From positions 170,800 through 234,799 of the forward strand of contig LDOQ01000066.1 in the NCBI GenBank assembly GCA_001887945.1: a DNA stretch of 64,000 nt. Direction: 5' to 3'. Under the pieces are notes generated by a model. The model saw nothing but the letters and a program-made list of their open reading frames with translations. It was not told the DNA's origin and made no database searches. Positions 28,760 to 37,554 of this stretch are shown here, piece by piece (position 1 is the stretch's first letter; the number at the start of each line of letters is the position of its first letter). The DNA is from Spraguea lophii. Its lineage: Eukaryota > Microsporidia > Spragueidae. A program made the translations under genes and the position numbers.

Positions 28760-29020
28760 ATGTTTTCATTCTGCAAAAATTTTATAGGTAAAATAGATTA
28801 TAAAGGACAGAAATTAGCAAAAAGAAATACACATTTAATATATGTTATAGGATATTTTATAGCATTATTATTTGGATTTGTAATGAGTAACCTTTATTAT
28901 ACATTAATATTTAGTATTTTAACAAATATAGTGGCATTTGTTGTTGTATGTCCATCGTGGTCATTTTATAATAGAAATCCTATCAAATTTAAAGAAGCTA
29001 AGAAAGAAAAGAATGAATAA
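28760..29020 (+). CDS. SPC1: Signal peptidase complex subunit 1 (SPC12)
   Basis: An 86-residue SPC1/SPC12 homolog, a small non-catalytic subunit of the ER signal peptidase complex. It shows the family plan: a short cytosolic N-terminus with IDYKGQKLAKR (family D-x-x-GQ-x-x-AE/KR), then two closely spaced membrane segments (IYVIGYFIALLFGFVM and YYTLIFSILTNIVAFVVVC), and a cytosolic tail. An in-frame ATG 24 codons upstream lies inside RAD4; the Met after ACCCCA is preferred. Confidence 0.83.
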   Translation: MFSFCKNFIGKIDYKGQKLAKRNTHLIYVIGYFIALLFGFVMSNLYYTLIFSILTNIVAFVVVCPSWSFYNRNPIKFKEAKKEKNE

Positions 29021-29847
29021 ATAAAATATTAAATTACTATGATTTTTTTAAAAATAATCATAATTTTAATAATTGGATATAAATATATCTCTTTAGTATT
29101 TATGAATAAAATTATATAGACAGAGTTTAATTTATATTATAATAAAAAAAAATATACTTTTACTTATTAAAATTATATTCATTTAATTATCTTTAATAAT
29201 TAGATTTAGGTAATTAATTTTTATTATCTTTCTAATTTTCTTATAGTTGAATGTATTTGACTGTGTGTTATAAACTTTGGTTAATATGACAAGATAAAAA
29301 TAAAATAATATGTTTTATATCTTATTTATATATAATAAAATTAGTTAATATAAATATATACCTGTTTAAACAATATTGCATTTGTAAAATATATCTTTTA
29401 ACATATCAGTAGATATGATTAAAATGCTAGTACGAAAAATTCGAGTTTTAAAAATAATTTTAATCTTTAAGTTTCATATTTCTATGTTTTTTTGTAATCA
29501 CTAAAAAATATTTTATTACTTAGAATATAAAAATATAATCATATTTTATTTTAAAAATGTTTCTTCTGTCATATTAATTTCTAATTTGTTAAAAATCAAT
29601 AAATCTTAAACAATATTAATATATCATTTAATTTAAAAAAATTTGAATTGTTTGTTTATTATCTTTTTAAGGAAAATAACAAAAATATATTATTAATATG
29701 AAATTTTTATAACTAAAAAAATATGAATGATCATATATCAAAACTTAGGAACCTTAAATTGACATGATATCAGTGATATTCATTTGTCATAAACTATTGA
29801 TCGTGTTTAAAATATAGTATTTATTTTATTCTCTCTCCCATCTACAA
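29021..29847. other. AT-rich intergenic, no gene seen
   Basis: 827 bases of AT-rich DNA. CTCTCTCCCATCTACAA at its end is the start region of the next gene. Confidence 0.5.
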
Positions 29848-30165
29848 ATGACAAAATGTAAGAAAAGGAGATACAGAGGAAGAAGAAGAGTATGTTATGA
29901 ATGTAAATCTAAAAAACCTACTTTAAAAACATCTCCTGAAATAAACTTAATAAAAATCCGAAAACAAAATTTTACAGATGCTAAAATTATACAGAGAATA
30001 GGTAAATATAAGAAATTTGAAGAATTAAATTTAATAGAAAAAAAGGTTATGATGATAACATCACGTAAATATAAAAAACTTCTAAAAATTTATATTTTAA
30101 ACCAAGAAACTTTAAATAACAGTAAAAGACTGGGGAGAGAAAGACATAATGAAAAAATGAGATGA
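29848..30165 (+). CDS. Small basic protein, unknown
   Basis: 105 residues, strongly basic (KKRRYRGRRRVCYECKSKK at the N-terminus, with a single CxxC), then a helical Lys/Ile-rich remainder with no second Cys pair. TCTCCCATC lies just upstream of the ATG and supports a real gene. The charge suggests RNA or ribosome binding. I cannot name the family. Confidence 0.58.
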   Translation: MTKCKKRRYRGRRRVCYECKSKKPTLKTSPEINLIKIRKQNFTDAKIIQRIGKYKKFEELNLIEKKVMMITSRKYKKLLKIYILNQETLNNSKRLGRERHNEKMR

Positions 30166-30421
30166 AAAAATAGAAAATTTTATGTTGCTTGATATTAGTT
30201 TTTTTAGAATGTAATTTATCATTTATTTTTTTATGAATTGAAATATAAAAATAAATAATCTTGTATATTTTTTAAAATAATCGTTTTGAAAAAAAAATTC
30301 TTATATTTATTTCTCCCTTTTAAAAATAATATCAGAAGATAAAAAAAATGTTTATTAATAACATTATTTTTTTTATTAAAATAATTAGAAGAGAACTCTC
30401 GTATCAATAAAATTTATTTTT

Positions 30422-30625
30422 TTATTCCATTTCGTTGATTCTCTCGTAAAGCATAGAATCTATTTTTCCATTTTTTCTAACTGTACCAGAAACATTAAAT
30501 ATCATCAAATCTTTGGTAGCACGACCTCTTTCATCTAATTGTACCATATTTATTTGAACACTTGATCTATCTTGGGATGATATTGGCTTGAGTGAAAAAT
30601 CACATACTCTTTGGAATGAATTCAT
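30422..30625 (-). CDS. RPS21: Ribosomal protein eS21
   Basis: Small-subunit ribosomal protein eS21, 67 residues, compared with 80-87 in animals and yeast. Recognised from CDFSLKPISSQDRSSVQINM (family RKCSxxNRxIxAxDHASVQI), LDERGR and FNVSGTVRKNGKIDSML (family AICGxIRRxGExDDSI). The acidic N-terminus of other eukaryotes is trimmed. TATCCCTTA directly precedes the ATG. It is divergent from the proteasome gene, 143 bases apart. Confidence 0.88.
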   Translation of the reverse strand: MNSFQRVCDFSLKPISSQDRSSVQINMVQLDERGRATKDLMIFNVSGTVRKNGKIDSMLYERINEME

Positions 30626-30768
30626 TAAGGGATAAAAAATAAAAAAAGAAAAAAATATTTATTTTGTTGAAGAAGAAAAGAAAATTCATTTGAAAATGAG
30701 AATAAATTTCTATTATATGTTATATAAAAATTAATGTAAAATATTTATTAAATTATATATTAACCCTT

Positions 30769-31386
30769 ATGCATACAAATGAGGAAGTGATGACAGGAAC
30801 AACTTTATTAGCTGTGAAGACTAGCAATGGTGTAATAATAGCTTCAGATACAAGAACTTCCGCTGGAATATATATTACTAGTAGAATAACAAATAAACTT
30901 ACAGAGGTAGAAGAAAAAATCTATTGTTTACGTTCAGGGTCTGCAGCAGATACACAAACAATTGTAAAAGTTGTAAAATCAAGATTTAAACAACATTATC
31001 TTATAGGAGAATCAGAGCCTTTGGTAAAGGATTGTGCCGAAATTGTTAGTAATATAATCTATGAATATCCACAAATGTTAGCAGGAATAATTGTGGCAGG
31101 ATATGATAATGTTGAAAAAGGAAGCATATATTCAATAGGATTAGGAGGTGTTCTTCTAAAAAAGAATTTTGCTATAGGAGGAAGTGGATCTATATTTTTA
31201 TATAGCTTATTTGATAGCATGTATAAAGAAGATATGAGCGATGAAGAGAAATTTGAATTTGCAAAGAAAGCAGTAGCACTTGCAATTAAAAGAGATAATG
31301 CTTCAGGAGGTTGTGTTAGGTTATCAGTTATAAAAAATGAAGGTGTTGAGAAATATTATTTCCCAATATCTGAAATTACAATTTAA
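30769..31386 (+). CDS. PRE3: 20S proteasome subunit beta1 (PRE3)
   Basis: Catalytic beta1 subunit of the 20S proteasome (caspase-like activity), 205 residues. A 10-residue propeptide ends in Gly before the active-site Thr11 (TG|TTLLAV). Counting from that Thr, Asp17 (ASDTR) and Lys33 (ITNKLT) are in place. RSGSAADTQ and FAIGGSGS are characteristic of beta1/PSMB6-type subunits rather than beta2 or beta5. AACCCTT directly precedes the ATG. Confidence 0.93.
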   Translation: MHTNEEVMTGTTLLAVKTSNGVIIASDTRTSAGIYITSRITNKLTEVEEKIYCLRSGSAADTQTIVKVVKSRFKQHYLIGESEPLVKDCAEIVSNIIYEYPQMLAGIIVAGYDNVEKGSIYSIGLGGVLLKKNFAIGGSGSIFLYSLFDSMYKEDMSDEEKFEFAKKAVALAIKRDNASGGCVRLSVIKNEGVEKYYFPISEITI

Positions 31387-31701
31387 ATAAATTGTGTTTC
31401 CTAGAAGTATTTTTTATGATTTAGAATTTTTTACATTAACAGCGAAGAAAATCTTTCATTTGTTTTTTATTTTATTAATAATTTTACGTTCTTAATGTTA
31501 CTGATTGAAAAATAATAGTTTTCTTTCTTTTAAGAGAAATGAATCGTAAAATCATTATAATAAAAATAAAATATAACTTTATTAAAAATTGATATTTGAA
31601 ATCTTTAGGTATTAACAGTTTATAGAAAATAAAAATAAAAAATGACATATTTTAAAATCTAATTTATATAAATGACGCTTTAACATCCTTTATTCTAATT
31701 T
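31387..31701. other. Intergenic, no gene seen
   Basis: No element recognised; it probably carries the promoter of the following LRR gene. Confidence 0.45.
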
Positions 31702-34152
31702 ATGTTATTAATTCAATTGTTTATTGCTATTTCTTTATCAACAAATATTTTAATAGAAAACTTTATTTGCACGTATAAAAGTAATAATCTAACAGAAGAT
31801 CAAGAAAATAGACTTTTTAATTTTGTTAGTAATTTGTATATACACGGGGATATAAAGCTTAATATTTCTAAAGTAATAATTAATTGTAAATCATATCTAC
31901 CTTCTGAAATAAAATGTATAGGTTATTTAGGAAAGATTAAGAAATTATCATTACGTAACAGTTGTTTATATAAACTACCTTCTACATTTAAAAATCTAGT
32001 GGATTTGGAAGAATTATCTTTATCTAATAATTATTTTTTTGAATTACCAGAAGAAATTTATTGTTTAAAAAGTTTAAGAGTTTTAGATATTAGTGATAAT
32101 TATATTTCAGTAAACAGTATGAATTTAGATTGTTTAGAAAACTTAGAAACTGTAAATATTTCACATAATTTTTATGAGAATATTGAGGAATCTGAAGTTT
32201 TTAACAGAAATGAAATATTTTTTAGAATTTCCAATATGAAAAATATGAAGAAATTAATATTTAGCAAAATATCTTTAAATATATTACCAGAACATATAAA
32301 TTTATTTTATATTAAGTATATGGATTTATCTTATAACAATATATCATCCATCCCAAACGATCTATTATGTTTAATTAATTTAGGACATTTGGATTTATCA
32401 TATAATAATTTTACAATATTTCCTTATATCCTAGGATCTCTTGGGAATTTGGTATATTTAAATATTTCTGGTAATTTACTAAAAGATGTTAAATTTGAAC
32501 CTGGTTTATTCTGTTCTTTGAAAACGTTAGTATTAGATTCGTGTGGAATAACAAATTTTTATGTTTGTAAAAATTCTTTATCGAATTTATCATCTTTAAA
32601 TATTTCTAATAAAAATCTAAGAAATCTTTTTGCGCAGTCTTTCTCACCAAGATTTTTAAAACAAATAAAAATGGATTATAATGTTTTAGATACATTTTAT
32701 ATAGAGGATAACTGGTTTTATATGAACCATGTATTTATTGATGTACAAACATTAGATTGTATTGTTTCTGGTTTAGGAAAATTTGAAAATCTCATAGAGC
32801 TTAATATAACTCTTAAAGAAAATCAAAAATTGTATAAGGATAATTTTAACTTTGTTATGGAAAATCTTAATCTTGTAAAATTTACACTTAAAGGATCTAA
32901 TATGGAAGAAATTCCAATGCAAATTTTATTTCTGAAAGATTTAGAATTTTTAGATCTTTCCCACAATAATATCAAAAAGATACGTAATGACATATGTCCT
33001 TTACAAAATCTAATATATATAGATTTATCTTACAATTATATTCAATTGATACCTAAAGTATTATTGTATATGCGGAATTTAAGACAATTAAATTTAATGT
33101 GCAATAAGATTAAATTTCTTCCAAAAAGTCTTAATGGAATAAATTTATTTTTAGAAATAAATTTAGAGAAAAATAATATATCTATGATATTCGATAAAAA
33201 TTTTCTTGGGATAATCAACATTTCTTATAAAATAGCAAAAAATATAAAAATATCACCAAGAGGATTTCATAATATAAAAGGACTTGCTATTAGCGATATT
33301 TATAATCTAGCGAAAAAATCCAAATATAGCTGGAATTTAAGGAAAATAAAAGAAAGTAAAATTTATCCGCTTAAAAAATACAAATGTTATAATGATATTG
33401 TACAAAAATTCGCCATTTTTTCTTCCGTAATTAAAAATCCCGATTTATTTTCTAAGGTCAATAAAATTATAGAAATATTATGTTCTAAAGATATAGCTAT
33501 CATACAAAACGATAATTACAAGATATCTTGTATATTTAAAACATTAACGAGAATATATATTTACAATATTCTTTTCGTTTTAGAAAAAGTCATTATTGTT
33601 GATGATAAAATTTTAGGAAAAACATTTAATCAACTTATTGAAATATTTGAATTGTCAGATCAAGATGCTATAATGGAGTTAAGTGCTTTATATAATAATT
33701 TGTTATTACTTTATGAGGATTTTTCAACAACAGAAAGATTTTTAGAACACCAAATAGCTTTTCTAAAAGAATTTCATCTAAAGGAAATAACATCACATGA
33801 TAAATTTCCTAGAAAACTTTTTAAGCATTGGCGTTCTAAGTTAAAAGAAGAACTTGGTATATATTCTAATGATAGTTATTATAAATCCGATTCTTTTCTT
33901 TTGAACAATAGGGAATATATTTTATTTCAATTCTTTTCTGTTTTTTCAACTGAAAGAGTTATAAATTATATAAAAAATAATATAACAAGGAATAAGAAAA
34001 TGTTTAGTATGATTATAAACGAGATTATACAGGATCGTGGCGATGAAATGAAAAATTATTTCTTTTATAGGGAAACAACTAATATAGAAATTTACGGGAT
34101 AAACGAAAAAGGAGCAGAATATTTATTAAAAAAATATAATTTTATAGTTTAA
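31702..34152 (+). CDS. Secreted leucine-rich-repeat protein 2
   Basis: An 816-residue protein with a signal peptide (MLLIQLFIAISLSTNIL) and two arrays of leucine-rich repeats, about residues 85-205 and 205-510. Units such as LEELSLSNNYFFELPEEI, IKYMDLSYNNISSIPNDL, LEFLDLSHNNIKKIRNDI and LIYIDLSYNYIQLIP follow the 23-residue LxxLxLSxNxLxxLP plan. The last 300 residues are non-repeat and helical and end IEIYGINEKGAEYLLKKY; I know no family for them. Secreted LRR proteins of this size are candidates for spore-surface or host-directed binding proteins. It has the same general build as the gene at 23055, but with the added C-terminal domain. Confidence 0.85.
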   Translation: MLLIQLFIAISLSTNILIENFICTYKSNNLTEDQENRLFNFVSNLYIHGDIKLNISKVIINCKSYLPSEIKCIGYLGKIKKLSLRNSCLYKLPSTFKNLVDLEELSLSNNYFFELPEEIYCLKSLRVLDISDNYISVNSMNLDCLENLETVNISHNFYENIEESEVFNRNEIFFRISNMKNMKKLIFSKISLNILPEHINLFYIKYMDLSYNNISSIPNDLLCLINLGHLDLSYNNFTIFPYILGSLGNLVYLNISGNLLKDVKFEPGLFCSLKTLVLDSCGITNFYVCKNSLSNLSSLNISNKNLRNLFAQSFSPRFLKQIKMDYNVLDTFYIEDNWFYMNHVFIDVQTLDCIVSGLGKFENLIELNITLKENQKLYKDNFNFVMENLNLVKFTLKGSNMEEIPMQILFLKDLEFLDLSHNNIKKIRNDICPLQNLIYIDLSYNYIQLIPKVLLYMRNLRQLNLMCNKIKFLPKSLNGINLFLEINLEKNNISMIFDKNFLGIINISYKIAKNIKISPRGFHNIKGLAISDIYNLAKKSKYSWNLRKIKESKIYPLKKYKCYNDIVQKFAIFSSVIKNPDLFSKVNKIIEILCSKDIAIIQNDNYKISCIFKTLTRIYIYNILFVLEKVIIVDDKILGKTFNQLIEIFELSDQDAIMELSALYNNLLLLYEDFSTTERFLEHQIAFLKEFHLKEITSHDKFPRKLFKHWRSKLKEELGIYSNDSYYKSDSFLLNNREYILFQFFSVFSTERVINYIKNNITRNKKMFSMIINEIIQDRGDEMKNYFFYRETTNIEIYGINEKGAEYLLKKYNFIV

Positions 34153-34294
34153 AAGAGAAATAATTAGATATTGAATTTATAACAATATAGTAGAAATTAA
34201 AATAATATAAGTTTAGCAAATAATTATTTTTAAATGTTTTATTAAAGTTTTAATTATGGTCAAAATAATTCATCAGTTTTTAACTTATGTGGAT

Positions 34295-34757
34295 TAGGAT
34301 GCTTACTTGCTTATTCTTTAAAACATTATTGTTATACATTCTGACTTTGCGGATTTGCGTCTCTCATTCAGGAAAAATTCCAAAATAAAAAGTCGAAGGG
34401 AAAGATATAGTAATATGTGTAAGGATTCAATAACCTAATCTGAATATGACTTATATGAATACTACATTGTTAGATTGAAATAATATTTAATTATTATAAT
34501 TGTAGTTTCCATATCGTTTAATGGCCAGCCAATGCTATGACAAGAAGGAGGTTAAAATCTCTTTATTGCTGGTGAAATGATGATTATACCGTACACAAAA
34601 CTATAACGATATAAAGTATAATGAAGATGAGATTAATGTATATATATAACAAAATTAGTTAGTACAAGTTACTTTTACTTTAATGAATCACGATCTAAAA
34701 CCATAGGATGACGCAGCTTGTGGTAATCATTTAATGATTATTTAAAAGTTATTTTTT
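34295..34757 (+). mobile_element. SINE-like element, decayed full-length copy
   Basis: Plus-strand copy. The head is seen as TTTGCGGATTTGCGTCTCTCATTCAGGAAAAATTCCAAAA at 34344-34383, matching the GGCGGGTTCGAATCCCTCATCCAG region of the intact copy. The body has GATGAGATTAATGTATATATA and TTAGTTAGTACAAG, and the 3' end resembles TTTGATAAATAAAAGTTTCATT. It fills most of the gap between the LRR gene and the thioredoxin-like gene. Confidence 0.68.
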
Positions 34758-34801
34758 AAAAAGTTGTCATTTTCAAAAAATAATAATTTTATTTTTGATT
34801 T

Positions 34802-34805
34802 CCCC
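34802..34805 (+). promoter_or_regulatory. CCCC start signal
   Basis: TTTCCCCA directly before the ATG at 34807 fixes the start of the thioredoxin-like gene. Confidence 0.6.
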
Positions 34806-34806
34806 A

Positions 34807-35337
34807 ATGAAATCAGAATTTCTATATAAAGCCAAACGATCATTATTTTTATTTATTATTCTTTATTCGTCATATTTTTATACTAGAAAACAGATAATTG
34901 AAAATAAGATAGTTTCTAGATTACCCAATATCTCTAGACAGTATATAGAATTAGAGAATAAAAACTTTCATAAAATTTTAAAAGGAGATTGGATTGTGTT
35001 AGTAGATTTACACAAGAATGAAAACCATTCACATACGATAAATAATTGGATACAATTTGCAAACGTAGCAAGACTGACAATAGATAATTTCGAGAAATCT
35101 TTGATTTGTTCTATGTTTGAACCAAAATATTTTGAAGAAGTTTTTCTAATAAGGAATGGTATGGTATTTGGAAAAGATAGAAGTTTTAATTTGTATAACA
35201 GAAAACGAAATCTTATAAATGGATTGGAATTTTATACTTTTAGCAAAATAGATCTCTTAATAAGTTATTTTAAAGGCAAGATAGAGAAATCCCGGGAATT
35301 TATAAATCTACTAATTTCTAAAAAATATAATAAATAA
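34807..35337 (+). CDS. Thioredoxin-like membrane-anchored protein without CxxC
   Basis: 176 residues. The N-terminus has an uncleaved-looking hydrophobic segment (SLFLFIILYSSYFY, about residues 11-24), suggesting a type II anchor or a signal peptide. The rest resembles a thioredoxin fold: GDWIVLVDLH for strand beta3, then W and FANVARLTIDNFEKSLICSMF, then VFLIRNGMVFG, as in the PTxxLxRNGxxxx part of PDI domains. The active-site CxxC is replaced by residues without Cys, so it cannot be a redox enzyme of the usual kind. It may be a non-catalytic PDI-like chaperone of the ER or secretory path. The assignment rests on pattern only. Confidence 0.55.
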   Translation: MKSEFLYKAKRSLFLFIILYSSYFYTRKQIIENKIVSRLPNISRQYIELENKNFHKILKGDWIVLVDLHKNENHSHTINNWIQFANVARLTIDNFEKSLICSMFEPKYFEEVFLIRNGMVFGKDRSFNLYNRKRNLINGLEFYTFSKIDLLISYFKGKIEKSREFINLLISKKYNK

Positions 35338-35651
35338 AACTTTTTGTTGTAACCTTTAGTTTCTTTTTTAATTTTGTTATAATGGTATTCCGAACGAACT
35401 TTAAATATGTTAAATTCAACGTTTACCTATAAGAGATTTATAAAATAAAGAAGTAATCTTATGTGGTTAAAAATAAGTGATTAAACGATGATTTTGATGG
35501 TTTATATATGTTTCGTATAAAATTATTATTTTATAGAATATAATTTAAATATAGTTATTCAAATATTTCATATGTTTATTAATAAGATGTAGAATATAGG
35601 ATTTCATATTGTTATTGTTAAGAAACAATAGATAACTTCATTCGTGAATTA
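35338..35651. other. Intergenic, no gene seen
   Basis: No gene recognised before the repeat fragment. Confidence 0.4.
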
Positions 35652-35765
35652 TGATTTCTCTGGATCACTTCAAACAGATGATAATATATTTTTGTAACCA
35701 AATCAGTTAGTAAACCTTTTATAAGTATCATAACGAACAAATAGCTTCTTATCGTGACCAAATAC
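35652..35765 (+). mobile_element. SINE-like element, weak fragment
   Basis: CTCTGGATCACTTCAAACAGATGATAAT and TAACCAAATCAGTTAGTAAACC follow the order of the repeat body (CTCTGGAGCATAAGG..GATGAG..GCGAAACCAGTTAGTACAAG). Strongly decayed; no clear ends. Confidence 0.4.
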
Positions 35766-35818
35766 AATTGGTTAGAGCGGCTTCAACATATTTAAATATT
35801 CGAGCTAAAAAAACAAAA

Positions 35819-35889
35819 TAGTAGCACCAGGAATCGAACCCGGATCTCCTGCACCCGAAGCAGAAATCTTACCACTGGACCATGCTACC
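35819..35889 (-). tRNA. tRNA-Pro (CGG)
   Basis: A complete cloverleaf on the minus strand, 71 nt without CCA. The acceptor is GGTAGCA paired with TGCTACT (G1-U72 wobble, other pairs canonical). The D arm has box A TGGTCCAGTGG. The anticodon stem TCTGC/GCAGG encloses the loop TTCGGGT (anticodon CGG, with the G37 usual in tRNA-Pro). The T arm is CCGGG-TTCGATT-CCTGG. T-runs directly after (TTTTGTTTTTTT on the minus strand) end Pol III transcription. No intron. Confidence 0.93.
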
Positions 35890-35934
35890 AACACTTAACA
35901 AATAGATTAATTATTCATAATAATAACTTTATTT

Positions 35935-36735
35935 TTACTTTATTCGTTTCCAAACATCTTCTCTGCATATTGGACATCTGGGCATTATGATATTTATACA
36001 TCCTAATATACATTCTGAATGGAAAAAATGACCACAAAATAAATAAACGAAATACTCGTTTTCACTAAAAATTATATTACAACATGAACAATTAAATGCA
36101 CATTCTTCTATTGTAAGATTTCTATACTGTAAAAAGATTTCGGGCGCCTTAACATTAAATATTCGAGAATTAAGATATAAAGTGTCGCTTGTTTTCATCA
36201 AAGCAAATATAAATATTCTATTGATATTTACGTAAAACTTCATATGTAATTTTTCAAGTTCCATTATAGGTCTTTTACCATTATACTTTATCTTTTTTTT
36301 TACCAAATGATTTTTATTATAATATAAACTATGAAGTATTTTTCTGAGATATTTATATGATTTGCATCTTACTTCTTTAAGCATTTTTTTATTAACGTAT
36401 ATTAAAAGATATCGTAACTTACGATTTATTATATATTCCATACTTTTTATAATATTAAAAATCTTTTCTGTATAATATTTTAGTTCTATATCTTGAATTT
36501 TCTTTAACAACTGTTCTGTACGATCGCAAAGCAATCTGATTTCTATCGCCCATTCATCATGAAACTTTTTCTTTTTGATATATTCTGGAGATATAATAAT
36601 AGAACTATAATGAAACGAAGATTTGGGGAAATTTTTAACAAATGACGGTGTTTCGCTTTTTAATATATTTTCAATACAACCAAATGCGCGTTCAAAATTT
36701 AAGAAAAGAATAAAAATGAAAGAATAAATATTCAT
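35935..36735 (-). CDS. RING-H2 protein with signal peptide
   Basis: A 266-residue protein ending in a RING-H2 domain. The zinc ligands are CSCC, then C-x-H-x-x-H in FCGHFFHSEC, then CPIC (about residues 216-260; C3H2C3 pattern), which is the fold of E2-binding ubiquitin ligases. The N-terminus (MNIYSFIFILFLNFERAFG) reads as a signal peptide, and no later membrane span is evident. The middle (30-210) is basic and helical with no known domain. A RING protein entering the secretory path without an anchor would end up in the ER lumen, outside the cell or in the host. If the leader is instead an anchor, it could be an ER-associated ligase. Function inferred only from the RING. Confidence 0.8.
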   Translation of the reverse strand: MNIYSFIFILFLNFERAFGCIENILKSETPSFVKNFPKSSFHYSSIIISPEYIKKKKFHDEWAIEIRLLCDRTEQLLKKIQDIELKYYTEKIFNIIKSMEYIINRKLRYLLIYVNKKMLKEVRCKSYKYLRKILHSLYYNKNHLVKKKIKYNGKRPIMELEKLHMKFYVNINRIFIFALMKTSDTLYLNSRIFNVKAPEIFLQYRNLTIEECAFNCSCCNIIFSENEYFVYLFCGHFFHSECILGCINIIMPRCPICREDVWKRIK

Positions 36736-37074
36736 AGCCTAAACTTTATAATACACTATATATGTTATTTTTTAAATATAACATTTAAGTTTAATTATAA
36801 TAAGCCATAATAAATCAAGAGTGTTTAAAATTTAAATGGAATTAAATAATTTTCCACACCTTTGTACTTAAAAAACACGGTCATATATTTTTTGTACCTA
36901 AAAAATGCAACCATATATTCTTTTATGTTTAAAAAGTAATAAAATAAATTTAATATATAAAAATAACTTTTTAATTTTGCCATCATTATGTTTCTAGTTA
37001 AATTATTTTTTATCATCTATTTTCTTATTATAAATAATTAAGCTCTTTAACCAACTTTTATATTTCTACTTTAA
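36736..37074. other. Intergenic with short tandem repeat
   Basis: Within 36858-36930 a unit of about 36 bases (around ATGCAACCATATATTC / ACGGTCATATATTTT plus TTTGTACCTAAAAAA) is repeated twice. A 63-codon open frame across it only reflects the repeat, so I do not call it. Confidence 0.45.
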
Positions 37075-37262
37075 TAATATTTTTATTTATAGAACTTTCT
37101 TAATTGGGATGTAACATATTATATTCTGTATATTTTTGTTCTTGAGTTTAATTTGCATTTGTTGATTAGTATAATAAATATATCAATCATATTTTATATT
37201 TTACTCCATGATATTATAATTTTGTGTATGATGGATGTAATAATCTTTATTATATTTTTTAT
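37075..37262 (-). mobile_element. SINE-like element, 3' fragment
   Basis: Starts TTTTATTTATAGAACTTTCT and continues with TTGTTCTTGAGTTTAATTTGC and TGTGTATGATGGATG, following the 3' half of the repeat on the minus strand. Very decayed. Confidence 0.6.
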
Positions 37263-37554
37263 AAAGAATATAAATTATTATAAATAGTTTTATTATTCAG
37301 ATTCTTATATTATTTAAAAAAAACATTATGAGTTTTTACAATTAAAATCTTATTATTATTCAGATTCTTAATAAATGAAATATAAAGATATAATTTTAAT
37401 TGTTTAAATATTATTATCTTTTATACGTAGTATAATATAATTACGATTACAAATAACTATCTTATTTCATGAATTTTTAGAATTAAAAAAAGGATACTAC
37501 GCAAATTCATCTTTTATACTGAAAGAAAATAAAGAATAGAATATTAATTTTTAT
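37263..37554. other. Intergenic, no gene seen
   Basis: AT-rich, no element recognised. Confidence 0.4.

Noticed and set aside
33200..34152. C-terminal domain of LRR protein 2 as a bacterial-type NEL ubiquitin ligase
   Set aside because: The layout (LRR then helices) is similar, but I find no CxD catalytic motif in the expected part.
35757..35810. tRNA-like D arm (ATTGGTTAGAGCGGC) and TTCGAGC
   Set aside because: Too short to make a cloverleaf; no acceptor pairing. It lies at the end of a decayed SINE fragment.
36825..37016. 63-residue minus-strand frame with YMVAFFRYKK repeats
   Set aside because: The protein repeat only reflects a short tandem DNA repeat; no start signal or family.
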